DNA from: Lycium barbarum
Taxonomy: Eukaryota > Streptophyta > Magnoliopsida > Solanales > Solanaceae
Direction of reading: 5' to 3'
Assembly: GCF_019175385.1 (NCBI RefSeq)
Contig: NC_083346.1
Location: 119,849,771-119,913,770, forward strand
Length of the DNA: 64,000 nucleotides
The first letter of the stretch is position 1. Each line of letters starts with the position of its first letter. The position numbers and the translations under genes are program-made. Positions 45,965 to 56,620 of the stretch are shown here, piece by piece. The notes beneath the pieces are model-generated. The model saw only the letters and a list, made by a program, of their open reading frames with translations, was not told where the DNA came from and searched no databases.

Positions 45965-46497
45965 CCAACTTTTTAGACCAGTCAGTGCGATTCACATTGA
46001 CCGTCTTTGCCCAGATGCTTTTTATTTCTCTGTTTGAGACCTCAACCTGACCACTCGTCTGAGGATGATATGGAGTGGCAACCCTGTGATGCATGCCATA
46101 TTTTTCAAGAAGATCAACAAATGGTTTATTACAGAAATGAGAGCCACCATCACTAATAATAGCTCTAGGAGTGCCAAATCTAGTAAAGATGTTCTTTTTG
46201 AGAAACACATTGACCCTCCTACCATCATTGTTAGGCAATGCCACAACCTCTACCCATTTGGAGACATAATCCACTGTGATGTCCACCAACCGGAGAATCA
46301 TGGCACGCCTTCAAAATATCCATCACCTCAGATTCCGCCACACATCTCCGGATCATATTGTTAGCACACGTTCTGAACAAGTAAGGCTCATCCCAACAAT
46401 ACTGTCGGCAGTATCTCAAGAACTTATTCTTTTTATATGTCTTCAACTCTTCAGGAACGATGCAGTTACCAAATAATTGGCAATATCTGCATACCAT
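45903..46497 (-). pseudogene. Integrase zinc-finger and core fragments of the Athila-like element
   Basis: Frame one (46497-46231) holds the H2C2-like start ([17 protein letters not shown]). Frame two (46301-45903) holds [24 protein letters not shown] and [19 protein letters not shown]. The zinc-binding cysteine pair, the linker and the first catalytic Asp are missing because HHSG is joined almost directly to DYVSKWVE at about 46275. The reading shifts at that point. The second Asp (ISDGG) and the Glu (QVEVSNRE) remain. The enzyme is inactive. Confidence 0.85.
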
Positions 46498-47520
46498 GGT
46501 GCCACATCATTGGAGATGACCAAGACTCTTTCATTCGGAAAAGTTTCATCAATATCCAGCACATCAATTGGTCTCCCTGGTGCTTCCAGTCTGGAGAGAT
46601 GGTCAGCTACTTGATTTTCTGACCCTTTTCGGTCTTTGACTTCAAAGTCAAATTGTTGTAGCAACAAGACCCATCTTATCAACCGAGGCTTAGCATCCTT
46701 CTTCGCCATCAAATAGCGCAATGCAGCATGGTCAGTGTGAACCACCACCTTGGCACCCAACAAATAAGCCCGGAACATTTTAAAGGCATAAACAATAGCA
46801 AGTAATTCTTGCTCCGTTACTGTATAGTTCAGTTGAGCTCCATTCAATGTTTTGCTGGCATAATAAATTAGGTGCAGGATTTTGTTTAGCTGCTGACCAA
46901 GCACAGCGCCAATTGCAAGACCACTGGCATCACACATTAATTCAAAGGGAAGTGACCAATCCGGGGACACAACAATAGGTGCGGAGGTTAATTTCAGCTT
47001 CAACTCGTCGAACGCCTTGATGCACTTCTCATAAAAATTGAATTTGGACTCTTTTTCCAAGAGTTTGCACATTGGATTTGCAATTTTGGAGAAGTCTTTG
47101 ATAAACCTTCTATAGAATCCGGCGTGTCCCAAGAAACTCCGAACTCCTTTTACTGAAACGGGCGGAGGGAGTTGTGAAATCACATCGATTTTAGCTTGAT
47201 CAACCTCAATCCCTCTTTCTGAAATATTATGGCCAAGGGAAATGCCCTCCTTGACCATAAAATGACACTTCTCCCAGTTGAGCACGAGGTTGGTCTCCTC
47301 ACACTGTTGTAGCACCCGATCAAGATGACCCAAACATTCATCGAATGAATCTCCCACCACAGAGAAATCATCCATGAAAACTTCAAGAAAGTTTTCAACC
47401 ATATCAGAGAATATGGACATCATGCATCGTTAGAAGGTAGCTGGGGCATTGCAAAAACCAAATGGCATCCGGCTGAAAGCGAATGTCCCATAGGGACAAG
47501 TGAAAGTAGTCTTTTCTTGA
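46443..47520 (-). pseudogene. Reverse transcriptase (C part) and RNase H of the Athila-like element
   Basis: The segment resumes after the nested element with TFTCPYGTFAFSRMPFGFCN, then a stop near 47430. A 326-codon frame (47423-46443) contains the catalytic FMDDFSVVG, then [12 protein letters not shown] and [15 protein letters not shown], and RNase H motifs ([47 protein letters not shown]). The frame is well conserved except for the stop and the upstream interruption. Confidence 0.85.
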
Positions 47521-47525
47521 TCTTC

Positions 47526-48073
47526 TGATGAGCCGTGAAATTACGGGATATTCGATGCTAATTCCTTAAGATTTTGTGACTCTTTAAGCACTTTTGTTGT
47601 TACTTTTTGTGTTTTTATGTTGTTTTGTAGGAAAAGATGCCCGGAGAGCATAACAGACCAAAATAGAGCAAAAATAGAACAAATCAACGTTTCTGGCACC
47701 ACATGCTAATAGCATATGGTGCAGCATGTTGAACATGCTAGTAGCATGTGGTGCAGCATCTACTGCCAGTGAAAATGGCACCATGTGCGAGTAGCACATG
47801 GTGCAGCATGTGCAACATGCGAACAGCATGTGGTGCAGCATGTGGTGACAGAGAAATTGTCACCACATGCTACGGTTTTGGCACAACATGCGATTAGCAT
47901 GTTGAAGATGCGAATAGCATGTTGTGCAGCATGTTGTGCAGCATGTTGTGCAAGAGGGTAGTTTGGTCCAGATTTTGTTCCCGTTTTTTGTAATGATATA
48001 AATACTCTTTTATGGTTTGTAATATTTATCTTTGGCAGTTTTTCATCAAGTTTGAAGACTAGTTTTTACACCA
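47526..48073 (+). repeat. Left LTR fragment of the nested element
   Basis: It matches 51935-52459 and stops abruptly at 'tttttacacca', where foreign sequence begins. It has a dense array of CATGC/GCATG motifs (about 47695-47950). Confidence 0.9.
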
Positions 48074-51000
48074 TGTCACACCCCATTTTAACCGGGTTGA
48101 GTTGGGAGTATGACATTTTGTTGATTTCTATTTATTTTGTTTTAAGGAGTCGCCACCTAATTAATTTAACGGTGAATTAGGACACCTAAAGATTAACTAA
48201 GGCAAAGTTAAAACTAAACCTCAATTAATAGTCTGCTTAACCAATGTGATTCTAGGTAAGGGCTCTATATTATCCTAAAGGGAAGGGGTTAGGCATCCTT
48301 TAGAATCCGTTAACTTACGGTTATCCGACCAAACTTAGGTTAATTAATTAGGGCTAAAAATGCAAATATAATATTTAAAATTAAAGAAAATAGCTTATAA
48401 ATACTGCTAAGGTTTAATATAAAATGTTTGCTTAAGATGAGGTTTAGAGGAAATATAATGATTTTCATAAGAGAAGATTTTAAATGCCATTTCGAATAAA
48501 ACTTATGAAAATTGCTAAAGCTCTAAATAATAATGCTTTTAAAATAAGATTTGCATAGAATATATAAATAGAAGGAAACCCGAATTTGCGAAGCGTTTTA
48601 ATAAATATTTGAAACAACTCAAATGGTGATATATTAATGATTCTCTTTTTTTGCGATTTAAGAGTATAAACAAAAATACAAAATAGATAGTATGAATGTT
48701 AAATAAAACTTATATTGTGATATATAGTGATGTAGAAATGCTTTATCTTTTTTTTTTCTCTTTAAATATGATGGAAAAGGGACATAAGTTTCCTTACTTT
48801 TCATTAGCTTTATTAATTATGCTTAGCTAAAATGATGTGTGATTGATTCCAAATTTGAAGAGTTATTTAAGAAAATATGCTTGAATTTATATTTACGTAT
48901 TAGTGGTGTTTTGGAAATCAAAAATGAATTTATGCCATCAATTATTCTAGAAGCAAATATTATAGATTCTATGAATAATTTAATGTGGAAAAGAAGAAAA
49001 ATGAAACTTATGGGATTAATTATTGGTTTTATTTAAACTAACTACCATTACTAAAACTAATCCTACCAATCATTTAAGACTTATCTAAACTAAGAAAACA
49101 AAACAAACAAAGAGTTAGTTTGCATAATACAAATTTATATGCACAAAATAAATGGAGGGATAGATAATTTGAATGGGCTCAGCCCATTTTAAAGGGAGTT
49201 GCTGCAATCGGATTGTTGTTGCTGTGGGCTATTCCAGTCCATTGGGCTTGGGCCACAGAGTTTTATGGATCATTTTTGCTGCGGACAGGGATGGAACGAA
49301 AGGAGAGGTTGTTTCGTTGGGCCTTGGCCCAACATCGGCGAATGCGGAAGACGAGTCCCTCGGACTAGTATATGAGGTTCATGCATAAAAAAGATATAAG
49401 AGAAAAGATGAGTATACGATGAATGAGGCTTAAATATGTAAAATATGAATTCAAGAGAATCTTATTTCATGGAATCAACTAGCCTAGCATATGCAGTTAC
49501 AGGGAAGGGAGCTTAATGATGAATTAAGGGAGACAACTGAAAACATCCTGATCCCATACAATTTAAGGGAGAAAAGATTAAAAGATTTGCTAAGCTAAAA
49601 TATGAATTGCTGGTTTTGTTACTTATATTAGTATAAATGTGCCTTTAAATCCAATACCACATTAACTCATAACATGAACTCAAAATTCAAACACAATACA
49701 AAACGACCTCGCATTAAGGCAGCGACTGATAGCTAAAACCCATAGATCCTTTAAGGGTAAACCAATCTTAAAATCAAACTGTCATGAAATGAAATAGACA
49801 CATCAGAATATTTTGGGATTTGCTGCAAAGCTAGGTGTTTAAAAGGATTCTCATATAGCTCCCAAACACAACAGAAGTTAACACACACATATATTTTAGA
49901 CTAAACTAATTCTAAAATGATGAGATTATTATTTCAAATGTATCATGCAAACTCAGAACTGGACAAAACTTGTCTTTTAAAACTAGTAGCAGACTCTTCA
50001 AGGCATCGCTGTTACTACTAAACGAAATAGTTCTTCATCATATAGATGCTAGGTTTTGACATGGATCCTCAAACTTCCTCAGAGAAAATTCAGAATAAGC
50101 AGATTTGTACTATAATTACTACTTAGGCAGAAAGAAACAAAGTATAATATAAAGGCAAAATGTCTGAAGTCGCGTTAGCCTGACACTTACTAATCCAAAG
50201 GGTTGCCAACTTCAATCAATATTTAATTGAAAACTGGAACAAATCTTGATCTACTGGAAACTTATATCCAGAATTATGCCTGGAGCTTAACAAACTTTTC
50301 AACATTATTGAAGATGAACAAGAAAAAAACATATTATTCCTTATCCTTTTCCAGTGATCAAATAAATAGCTAGTCACTCAATCTTAAGAGTTATTCTCAA
50401 GGACAAAACATGAAAGAGAAGAGATCACTGAACCCAATATGTTTTAACTCATTTTTTGATTTATTTTATATGGAGATGGGCTCAAGCTTCCTATTATCAT
50501 GATATCTAATGTACATTTTAATGAGTCACATAAAGGAATTTGAACACAAAATAAGTCTTTATCTTATTACTCTGAATAAAAAAAGGAACAATAATGAACA
50601 CCTTTTTGAACCCCATTAATTACAAAGGTCTTATTCCTTTACAGTAAGTGTTCTCAATCGATTAACAAACAATATGTGAAAAAGAAGAAGAATCATTTTA
50701 AAGAGATAGAACATGATTCAGATTTGGAGTTGGAAACTGAAGTGGTCATGCAAGCTTCAAGTTAAACCCCATTTTTAAACTTAGCTAAAAAAAGGTACAG
50801 GGAAGGATCACCAACCATAACTTGCTATTCATATACAAACATGTACAGGGACATAAGCTTTCATGACTTTTAAGTCATGCAATTTTTTTTTTAAGACTAT
50901 TTAATGGTTAACCTTTGAGTGAAAACATTCTGAGAAACAATACATCTTAAACATGAACCATAATTCTTAGCTCCAATAATCTCAAACCAGGTAGAATGCA

Positions 51001-51780
51001 TAAAAAAAAAGAAAAAAAAAACATTCAAATCTGAGGCAAGCTTATGAATTGGATTTAGTTCTTTGTAAGTTTAACTGGCCACTAAATGAACATTTAGATG
51101 CACAGGCACATTGGACCATAGTCCCTTTAATCGTACATTGATAACCAAACTTAAATGATCTCTAAACCACCAAGTCATACTGAATTAAATTATCTTCATT
51201 TTAGGCAAGAATGATACTAAAGCAGACTAATCCAAACAATGCCTATTAAGCTGGGGTTCATTAAGCTACTGATTCATAACAAACCAAGCTTATAACCATC
51301 CCACAAAATTAGTAACAAGCACTTATACAGTTATACCACACAAATGACAATTTGAACTAAAAGAAATCTATAACTAACTTACACTTTAACTAAAGGGAAT
51401 CGAGCTAACTAACAATCATACTAATAGTGCACCAAGCTCATTGTTTAAATTAGAATAGAATCAACACTATGTGATTATACACCAAGCTAACAATCATATG
51501 ACAGATAAAATTAAATACCAAAATAGAATAACAAAAAGGATTGGGAATTAACTGCTTCGGGTGCAGCGAAGTGGGTACGGGGTTTTCAGATTTACCTCGA
51601 CGATTATCAAAACGGAGCTCGAAAAGCTCGGATTCACAGCAACGAACAGACGAATAAACAGACAAACAATTGTGTTAATGTTTTTTGACTCGATATTTCG
51701 AATTGTCACAACCACTGCAAACTTGTTATTTTTAGTGGGGAGATTTTAGCGACTCAGAGCTCTATTTTCAGGGGGTGTCA
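48074..51780. mobile_element. 3.7-kb insert with TG..CA ends inside the nested element (possible solo LTR)
   Basis: The insert begins tgtcacacccc and ends gggggtgtca, giving both TG/CA termini and a short imperfect inverted end. It contains a solanaceous repeat with 'aaggagtcgccacctaatt' and 'aaagggaaggggttaggcatcc'. The rest is AT-rich, with no protein-coding signature. Flanks are cacca (left) and ggcca (right), so there is no clear target duplication. It could be a long solo LTR, or filler gained when the left LTR and interior were lost. Confidence 0.45.
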
Positions 51781-51934
51781 GGCCATGGAGGAACTCTTAT
51801 TTGATTAGAAATTTCCCCCCTAAACAGGATTTTGTTCAAGGCGTTTTATAAGGTTCCAAAGACTTCGTATTTCCCAAGAAAGATTTTTGTTTTAATTTGC
51901 TTGAGGACAAGCAAAAGCTTTAAGTTGGGGGTGT
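51781..51934 (+). other. Nested element 3' internal end and polypurine tract
   Basis: It includes gcttgaggacaagcaaaagc then taagttgggggtgt directly before the LTR at 51935. The same phrase occurs reversed next to the outer 3' LTR. Confidence 0.8.
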
Positions 51935-53293
51935 TGATGAGCCGTGAAATTACGGGATATTCGATGCTAATTCCTTAAGCTTTTGTGACTCTTTAAGCAC
52001 TTTTGTTGTTACTTTTTGTATTTTTATGTTGTTTTGTAGGAAAATATGTCCGGAGAGCATAACGGACCAAAATAGAGCAAAAATAGAACAAATCAACGTT
52101 TCTGGCACCACATGCTAATAACATATGGTGCAGCATGTTGAACATGCTAGCAGCATGTGGTGCAGCATCTACTGCCAGTGAAAACGGCACCATGTGCTGA
52201 GTAGCACATGGTGCAACATGTGCAACATGCGAACAGCATGTGGTGACAGAGAAATTGTCACAACATACTACGGTTTTGGCACAACATGCGATTAGCATGT
52301 TGAACATGCGAATAGCATGTTGTGCAGCATGTTGTGCAAGAGGGTAGTTTGGTCCAGATTTTATTCCCGTTTTTTGTAATGATATAAATACTCTTTTAGG
52401 GTTTGTAATATTTATCTTTGGCAATTTTTCATCAAGTTTGAAGACTAGTTTTTACACCACACTTTGGTTTAGAGATTTGAAGATTTGGTTGAGTATTTCT
52501 TAAACCTTTAATTCATTTCTTCAATCCCTTGCTTTGTATTGTATATCTAAGTGTGTAGCTTTCTATTCCATAACTTGAATCTCGTTTATGAAAGTATTCT
52601 TGATTAAAGTTTGGTTTGAAACTCTTGTTATGCTTATGTATTGAATGATTTTATTCCTAATGAAGTGGGTTATTGTTTCTTTAATTAATCTAATTTTGAA
52701 TGATTCTTAAGGGAGTAGCTAACCCTAAGACTTGCCCATTTATTTCGATTTAAATTTGGAAGAGGCAAACTCGGGATTGGGAAAGATTAATTAACAAGAA
52801 TTTGGGGCGTTAACCCTCATCTAATGGAAATCGACCTAGGGATAGGCGACACCACTTGTAGCCATATTCGGGTGTTCTTAATGCTCCTAATTGCTTTAGG
52901 GATATTCAATTAGGTAGTCTAGTTAGTCTTCGGAAGAAGCTAATTTAGAGTCATTATCCGAGGCTAAGTAATATAAACTCACCATTATTTGTAAATCATG
53001 AAGTTCATTGGATCGTTACTTGAGTGTAATTTCCTTTGTATCCAAACTTGTGGCCATTGATCATTTTACTTGCTTTCTAGGTTAGTTTACATTTCCGCAT
53101 TAGTTATAATTCTCTCAAAAACCCAAAATATTATCCATCGTTTGGCTTTAGCGTAGTTGGTGAAAGTTCCTTACTTTCTTAATCGCCTAGCATATTGTTC
53201 CCTGTGGGATCGACCCCGACTCATAGTTGGGTAAAATATATTGCATACGACCGTGTACACTTTCTCTTTGAGGAGTGTATTTGGACGTTATCA
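51935..53293 (+). repeat. Right (3') LTR of the nested element
   Basis: This 1359-bp LTR has TG/CA ends and contains CATGC/GCATG arrays at about 52105-52345. The TATA-like box 'gatataaatactc' near 52381 is a plausible LTR promoter. Its end ('ccctgtgggatcgaccccgac') resembles the matching part of the outer LTR. Confidence 0.9.
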
Positions 53294-53298
53294 TCTTC

Positions 53299-53940
53299 CA
53301 ATGTGATATTGATTTGGTTGTACCCTGAGTACCCATCCAAGAAAAAGTAATAAGATCTTCCAGCTAGCCGATCAAGCATTTGATCAATAAAAGGCATAGG
53401 GAAGTTATCCTTTCAAGATGCGGTATTCAGCTTCTGGTAGTCCATACACACTCTCCAACCGGTGACATTCCTTGTTGGAATCAATTCATTTTTAGAGTTA
53501 GGGACAACAATGATGCCCCCTTTCTTTGGCATACACTGGACTGGGCTTACCCATGGACTGTTGGCAATCGGGTAAACCACCCCAGCATCTAGCCACTTAA
53601 TAATGTCCTTCTTCACCACTTTTTGCATCGGTGGATTTAATCTTCGCTGATGCTCAACACTTGGTGAACTTTCCTCCTCCAACTGTATTCGATGCTCACA
53701 AATTCCGGAGGGAATCCCCCGGATGTCTGCATTAGTCCAAACCAAAGCTCTTAAATGCTTCCTCAAGACTGCGATGAGTCTTTGAACTTGGCCCTCATTC
53801 AGAAGTGATGATACAATAACTGGAAGGGTGGCAGTTTCTCTAAGAAACACATATTTAAGATGGGATGGAAGTTGCTTGAGGTCCAACTTCGCTGGCTCAA
53901 TAATTGATGGTTTTGCTGGAAGAGTTGTTCATTTCTCTAA
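53299..53940 (-). pseudogene. Reverse transcriptase N part of the Athila-like element
   Basis: Frames read LKQLPSHLKYVFL, GICEHRIQLEEESSPSVEHQ, the fingers region GVVYPIANSPWVSPVQCMPK, and GWRVCMDYQKLNTAS, then a stop near 53413. They continue KDNFPMPFIDQMLDRLAG and the first catalytic Asp in YYFFLDGYSGYNQI, up to the nested insertion. A frameshift near 53890-53940 separates this from the protease frame. Confidence 0.85.
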
Positions 53941-53941
53941 A

Positions 53942-55019
53942 TCAAGAGAGTTTCTCGGGCTCATAAGAGTAAGACCCCAGACCGATGAGTGCATTCACTG
54001 TCTCAGTATATCCCTCCATTTGTTCAGCATCAAAATTCACCAAGATGGCCGATAGTGCTTCACTCAAGCATTCTTCCTCCATTTTGAATTCCACCGCTTC
54101 ATCCACCTCATCAATAGAATTGATGACTGAAATACTTTGATAAGGACTAGGAAATTTCATACCTCTGCTTGCGTGAAAAGTCACCTCCTCATCATTCACC
54201 CGGAACTTTATTTCGTGCTTCTCGGAATCCATAAAAGCCCTCCCTGTGGCAAGGAAAGGTCTTCCCAGAATAATAGGAATTTCTTGATCAATAGCACAAT
54301 CAAGAATCATGAAATTTGCCGGCAGTAGAAATTCCCCGATTTGAACCAGCACATCATCAACTACCCCCACTGGCCTTTTTATCGATCTGTTAGCCATTTG
54401 CAACCTCATGGTAGTTGGCCTTGGCATAGCTAGCCCCAATCTTTTAAAAATTTCTGAGGGCATAAGATTTATGCTAGCCCCGTTATCACACAAAGCCCTG
54501 ACAAAATTCTGTTGCCCTATGGTGCATGGAATTGTGAATGCTCCAGGATCTTCTCTCTTTTGCACCGTGGTCTTGGAAAGAATGGTACTAACGCGGTGAG
54601 TGATACCCACAGTGTCGTGTTTCAATGACTTTTTCTTCTTTGTTAAGAGATCCTTCAAATACTTAGCAAAGCTAGGCATTTCTTGGACAACGTCTATGAA
54701 AGGAATGTTCATCGTCAACTTCTTGAGTTGATCATAAAACCGCAAGCACTTCTCATCTTCTGTTTTTCTCACTAGCCTTTGAGGAAAAGGCGGTGAAGAT
54801 TTGAATAATTGGCTCAAGGGGCGAAGAGCACCGGAAAGTTTTGCCTTCCCCTTTTCCTGGTTTTCCACCGGTGCCTTGGGGTTATCAAGATTCTTCTCCT
54901 CTTCCGCTATAACAGGGACTTCCTCCTCTGTTTATTCCTCTACAATATCCTCAGGTGTATCAGGCTGCGCTTCTTTTTCAACAATTGGTTCCTGATCAAT
55001 CACCTTTTTTATTAGCACC
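53942..55019 (-). pseudogene. Protease region of the Athila-like element
   Basis: The 308-codon frame (54868-53942) contains the retropepsin motif LCDNGASINLMP with the following LGLAMPRPTTMRLQMA and ILGRPFLATGRA, the usual aspartic-protease core. The acidic linker upstream (54869-55019) has a stop near 54932. The active-site Asp is present as DNGA (DTGA is the common version). Confidence 0.85.
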
Positions 55020-56456
55020 TTAAAGTATTTTTCCACTTCTGGTGCTAATAGCAAGTACATTATCCACAGAGTTCACTCCACTACCTTTTGGATTTGGAAC
55101 TGTATCACTCGGTAGTTGTCCCCGTTGAGGAGTATGCACTTCTCGGGAAAGGTCTCTGAATTGCACTTCAAGCTTCTGAATGGAAGCTGAATGCGATAGT
55201 TGGACTTGAGACATTCCCTTGATTGTGCTTTCTGTTCTGTCTTGATTCATCAGCATTTTCTGCATCATACTCTTCAGTTCCGCAGAATCATTAGACATGT
55301 TGCCATCAGAGTTATTAGCTGAATTATCTCTCCACGGTTGGGAATTGGATGCTTTCCCCCTAGGTGGAATGTAGGGGTTGGAGCTTTTGTTGCTATAATT
55401 ATAGTTATTGTAATTCCCTTGATTGGGATTGCCCTGATCATTTCTTCCATAATTATTCCCTTGGAATTGTTGTTGAGGCTTTTGCCATGGGTGATTACCA
55501 GGACCTTGATAGTTTTGCCGTTGATAACCCCCTTGCGAGTTATTGACATAATTCGCATCCTCATATTGTGGCTGCCCCTCTAGATAAGTTTCGTCAGAGA
55601 CTTGGTACATTCCGGGAGCATGAGGTGGCATCTCGTCGACAACATTCACACCTTTGACTTCTTTCTCCATAAGCCTTTTCGATAATAAATCCACGGTGGT
55701 TTGCAATTGAGCGAATGCATGATCTCGCTTATGATTTTCTTTGGCCACCGCAGTAGCAGAGGGACTACCATATTATAGGACTTCGCTATCACTCGAACGC
55801 CAGGCTTGATTGTGGGTAGTAAGCTTGTTGAGCAACCTGGTGATGTTGACAAAGGATTTGTCCATGAAGCATCCCCCAGCTGCAGTGTTGACAGCAATTT
55901 GATTCATGGTATCTATCCCCTTGTAGAACTTCTCGGTGAGGATTGCATCCGGAAATCCATGAGTTGGAGATTGAGCTAGATAATATTTGAAACGCTCCCA
56001 TGCTGCATATAGCTGTTCCCCCGGAAGTTGTTTAAACCCAAAGATCTTGTCCCGAAGCTCAGCCTTTTTGCTTGGTGGGAACCATTTTTTCAAAAATATA
56101 TTGGCCAACTCGTTCCAAGTGTGAATAGTATTGTTGGGTAGCTATTCATACCATTCCCTCTCTTGGCCAACCAAGGAATATTTGAAAACACGTAACCGCA
56201 GTGCATCAGCAGGAACAACACCTTGGGATTGTTGAGAGCATACATGCAGGAAGTTCCTCAAGTGTCGGAGTGGACAATCCTCCGAAAAATTACGGAAATA
56301 GCCTTCAAGTTTCAATAGCTGATAGATAGAACTATCAATTTTGAAATTTGCATTTCCCGTTCTAGGCGGAACTACAGCTGAAGCATAATCAGCTTCGTCG
56401 ATGAATTCCGCAAATACATTCTCATCCTCTTCTTCTTCTGGTGCAGGATGGTTCAC
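55020..56456 (-). pseudogene. Gag of the Athila-like element
   Basis: The frame from 56456 (MNHPAPEEEEDENVFAEF) reads through the retrotransposon gag domain (YQLLKLEGYF, DALRLRVFKYSLVGQEREW, LKKWFPPSKKAELRDKIFGF, YAAWERFKYYLAQSPTHGF). A Gln/Asn/Gly-rich nucleocapsid-like tail follows (55250-55600). Stops at about 56142 and 55773 and the end at 55020 split it into three pieces in the same frame. No CCHC knuckle is evident, as is common for Athila gag. Confidence 0.85.
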
Positions 56457-56597
56457 TTGGATTCCCCCTTGGTTTCCTTGATTGTGATTGTCTTTCTGCC
56501 ATGTTAACCTGGTTCACTAAAACAGCAAACGAGGTGTGATGGAATATAAAAAGTTTTAAAGAATAGTACACAACAATTAGTAATTTCTAAATCGTAT

Positions 56598-56615
56598 TCC
56601 CCGGCAACGGCGCCA
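56598..56615 (-). other. Primer binding site, tRNA-Asp type
   Basis: The minus strand reads TGGCGCCGTTGCCGGGGA, 5 nt from the 5' LTR. It matches the 3' end of plant tRNA-Asp, the usual primer of Athila-group elements. Confidence 0.9.
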
Positions 56616-56620
56616 AAATT

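Larger units (their letters stand above)
47526..53293 (+). mobile_element. Nested, rearranged Athila-lineage element
   Basis: The element has a partial left LTR (47526-48073), 3.9 kb of interior without gag or pol, a polypurine tract (51922-51934) and a full right LTR (51935-53293). The LTRs start tgatgagccg and end gttatca. LTR wording and polypurine context show kinship with the host element. The rest of the left LTR and the primer site are missing, so it is a deletion derivative or the product of recombination. It lies in the opposite orientation to its host. Confidence 0.85.
47521..53298. other. Target duplication bracketing the nested element (tcttc)
   Basis: tcttc occurs at 47521-47525 and 53294-53298. 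Reading across the gap without the insertion gives an uninterrupted reverse transcriptase reading (..YNQINITLE then DQEKTTF..), which confirms the boundaries. Confidence 0.9.

Noticed and set aside
48839..49388. Small genes in the 3.7-kb insert (frames at 48839-49036 and 49173-49388)
   Set aside because: They are short, lack homologue-like motifs, and sit in AT-rich transposon DNA.
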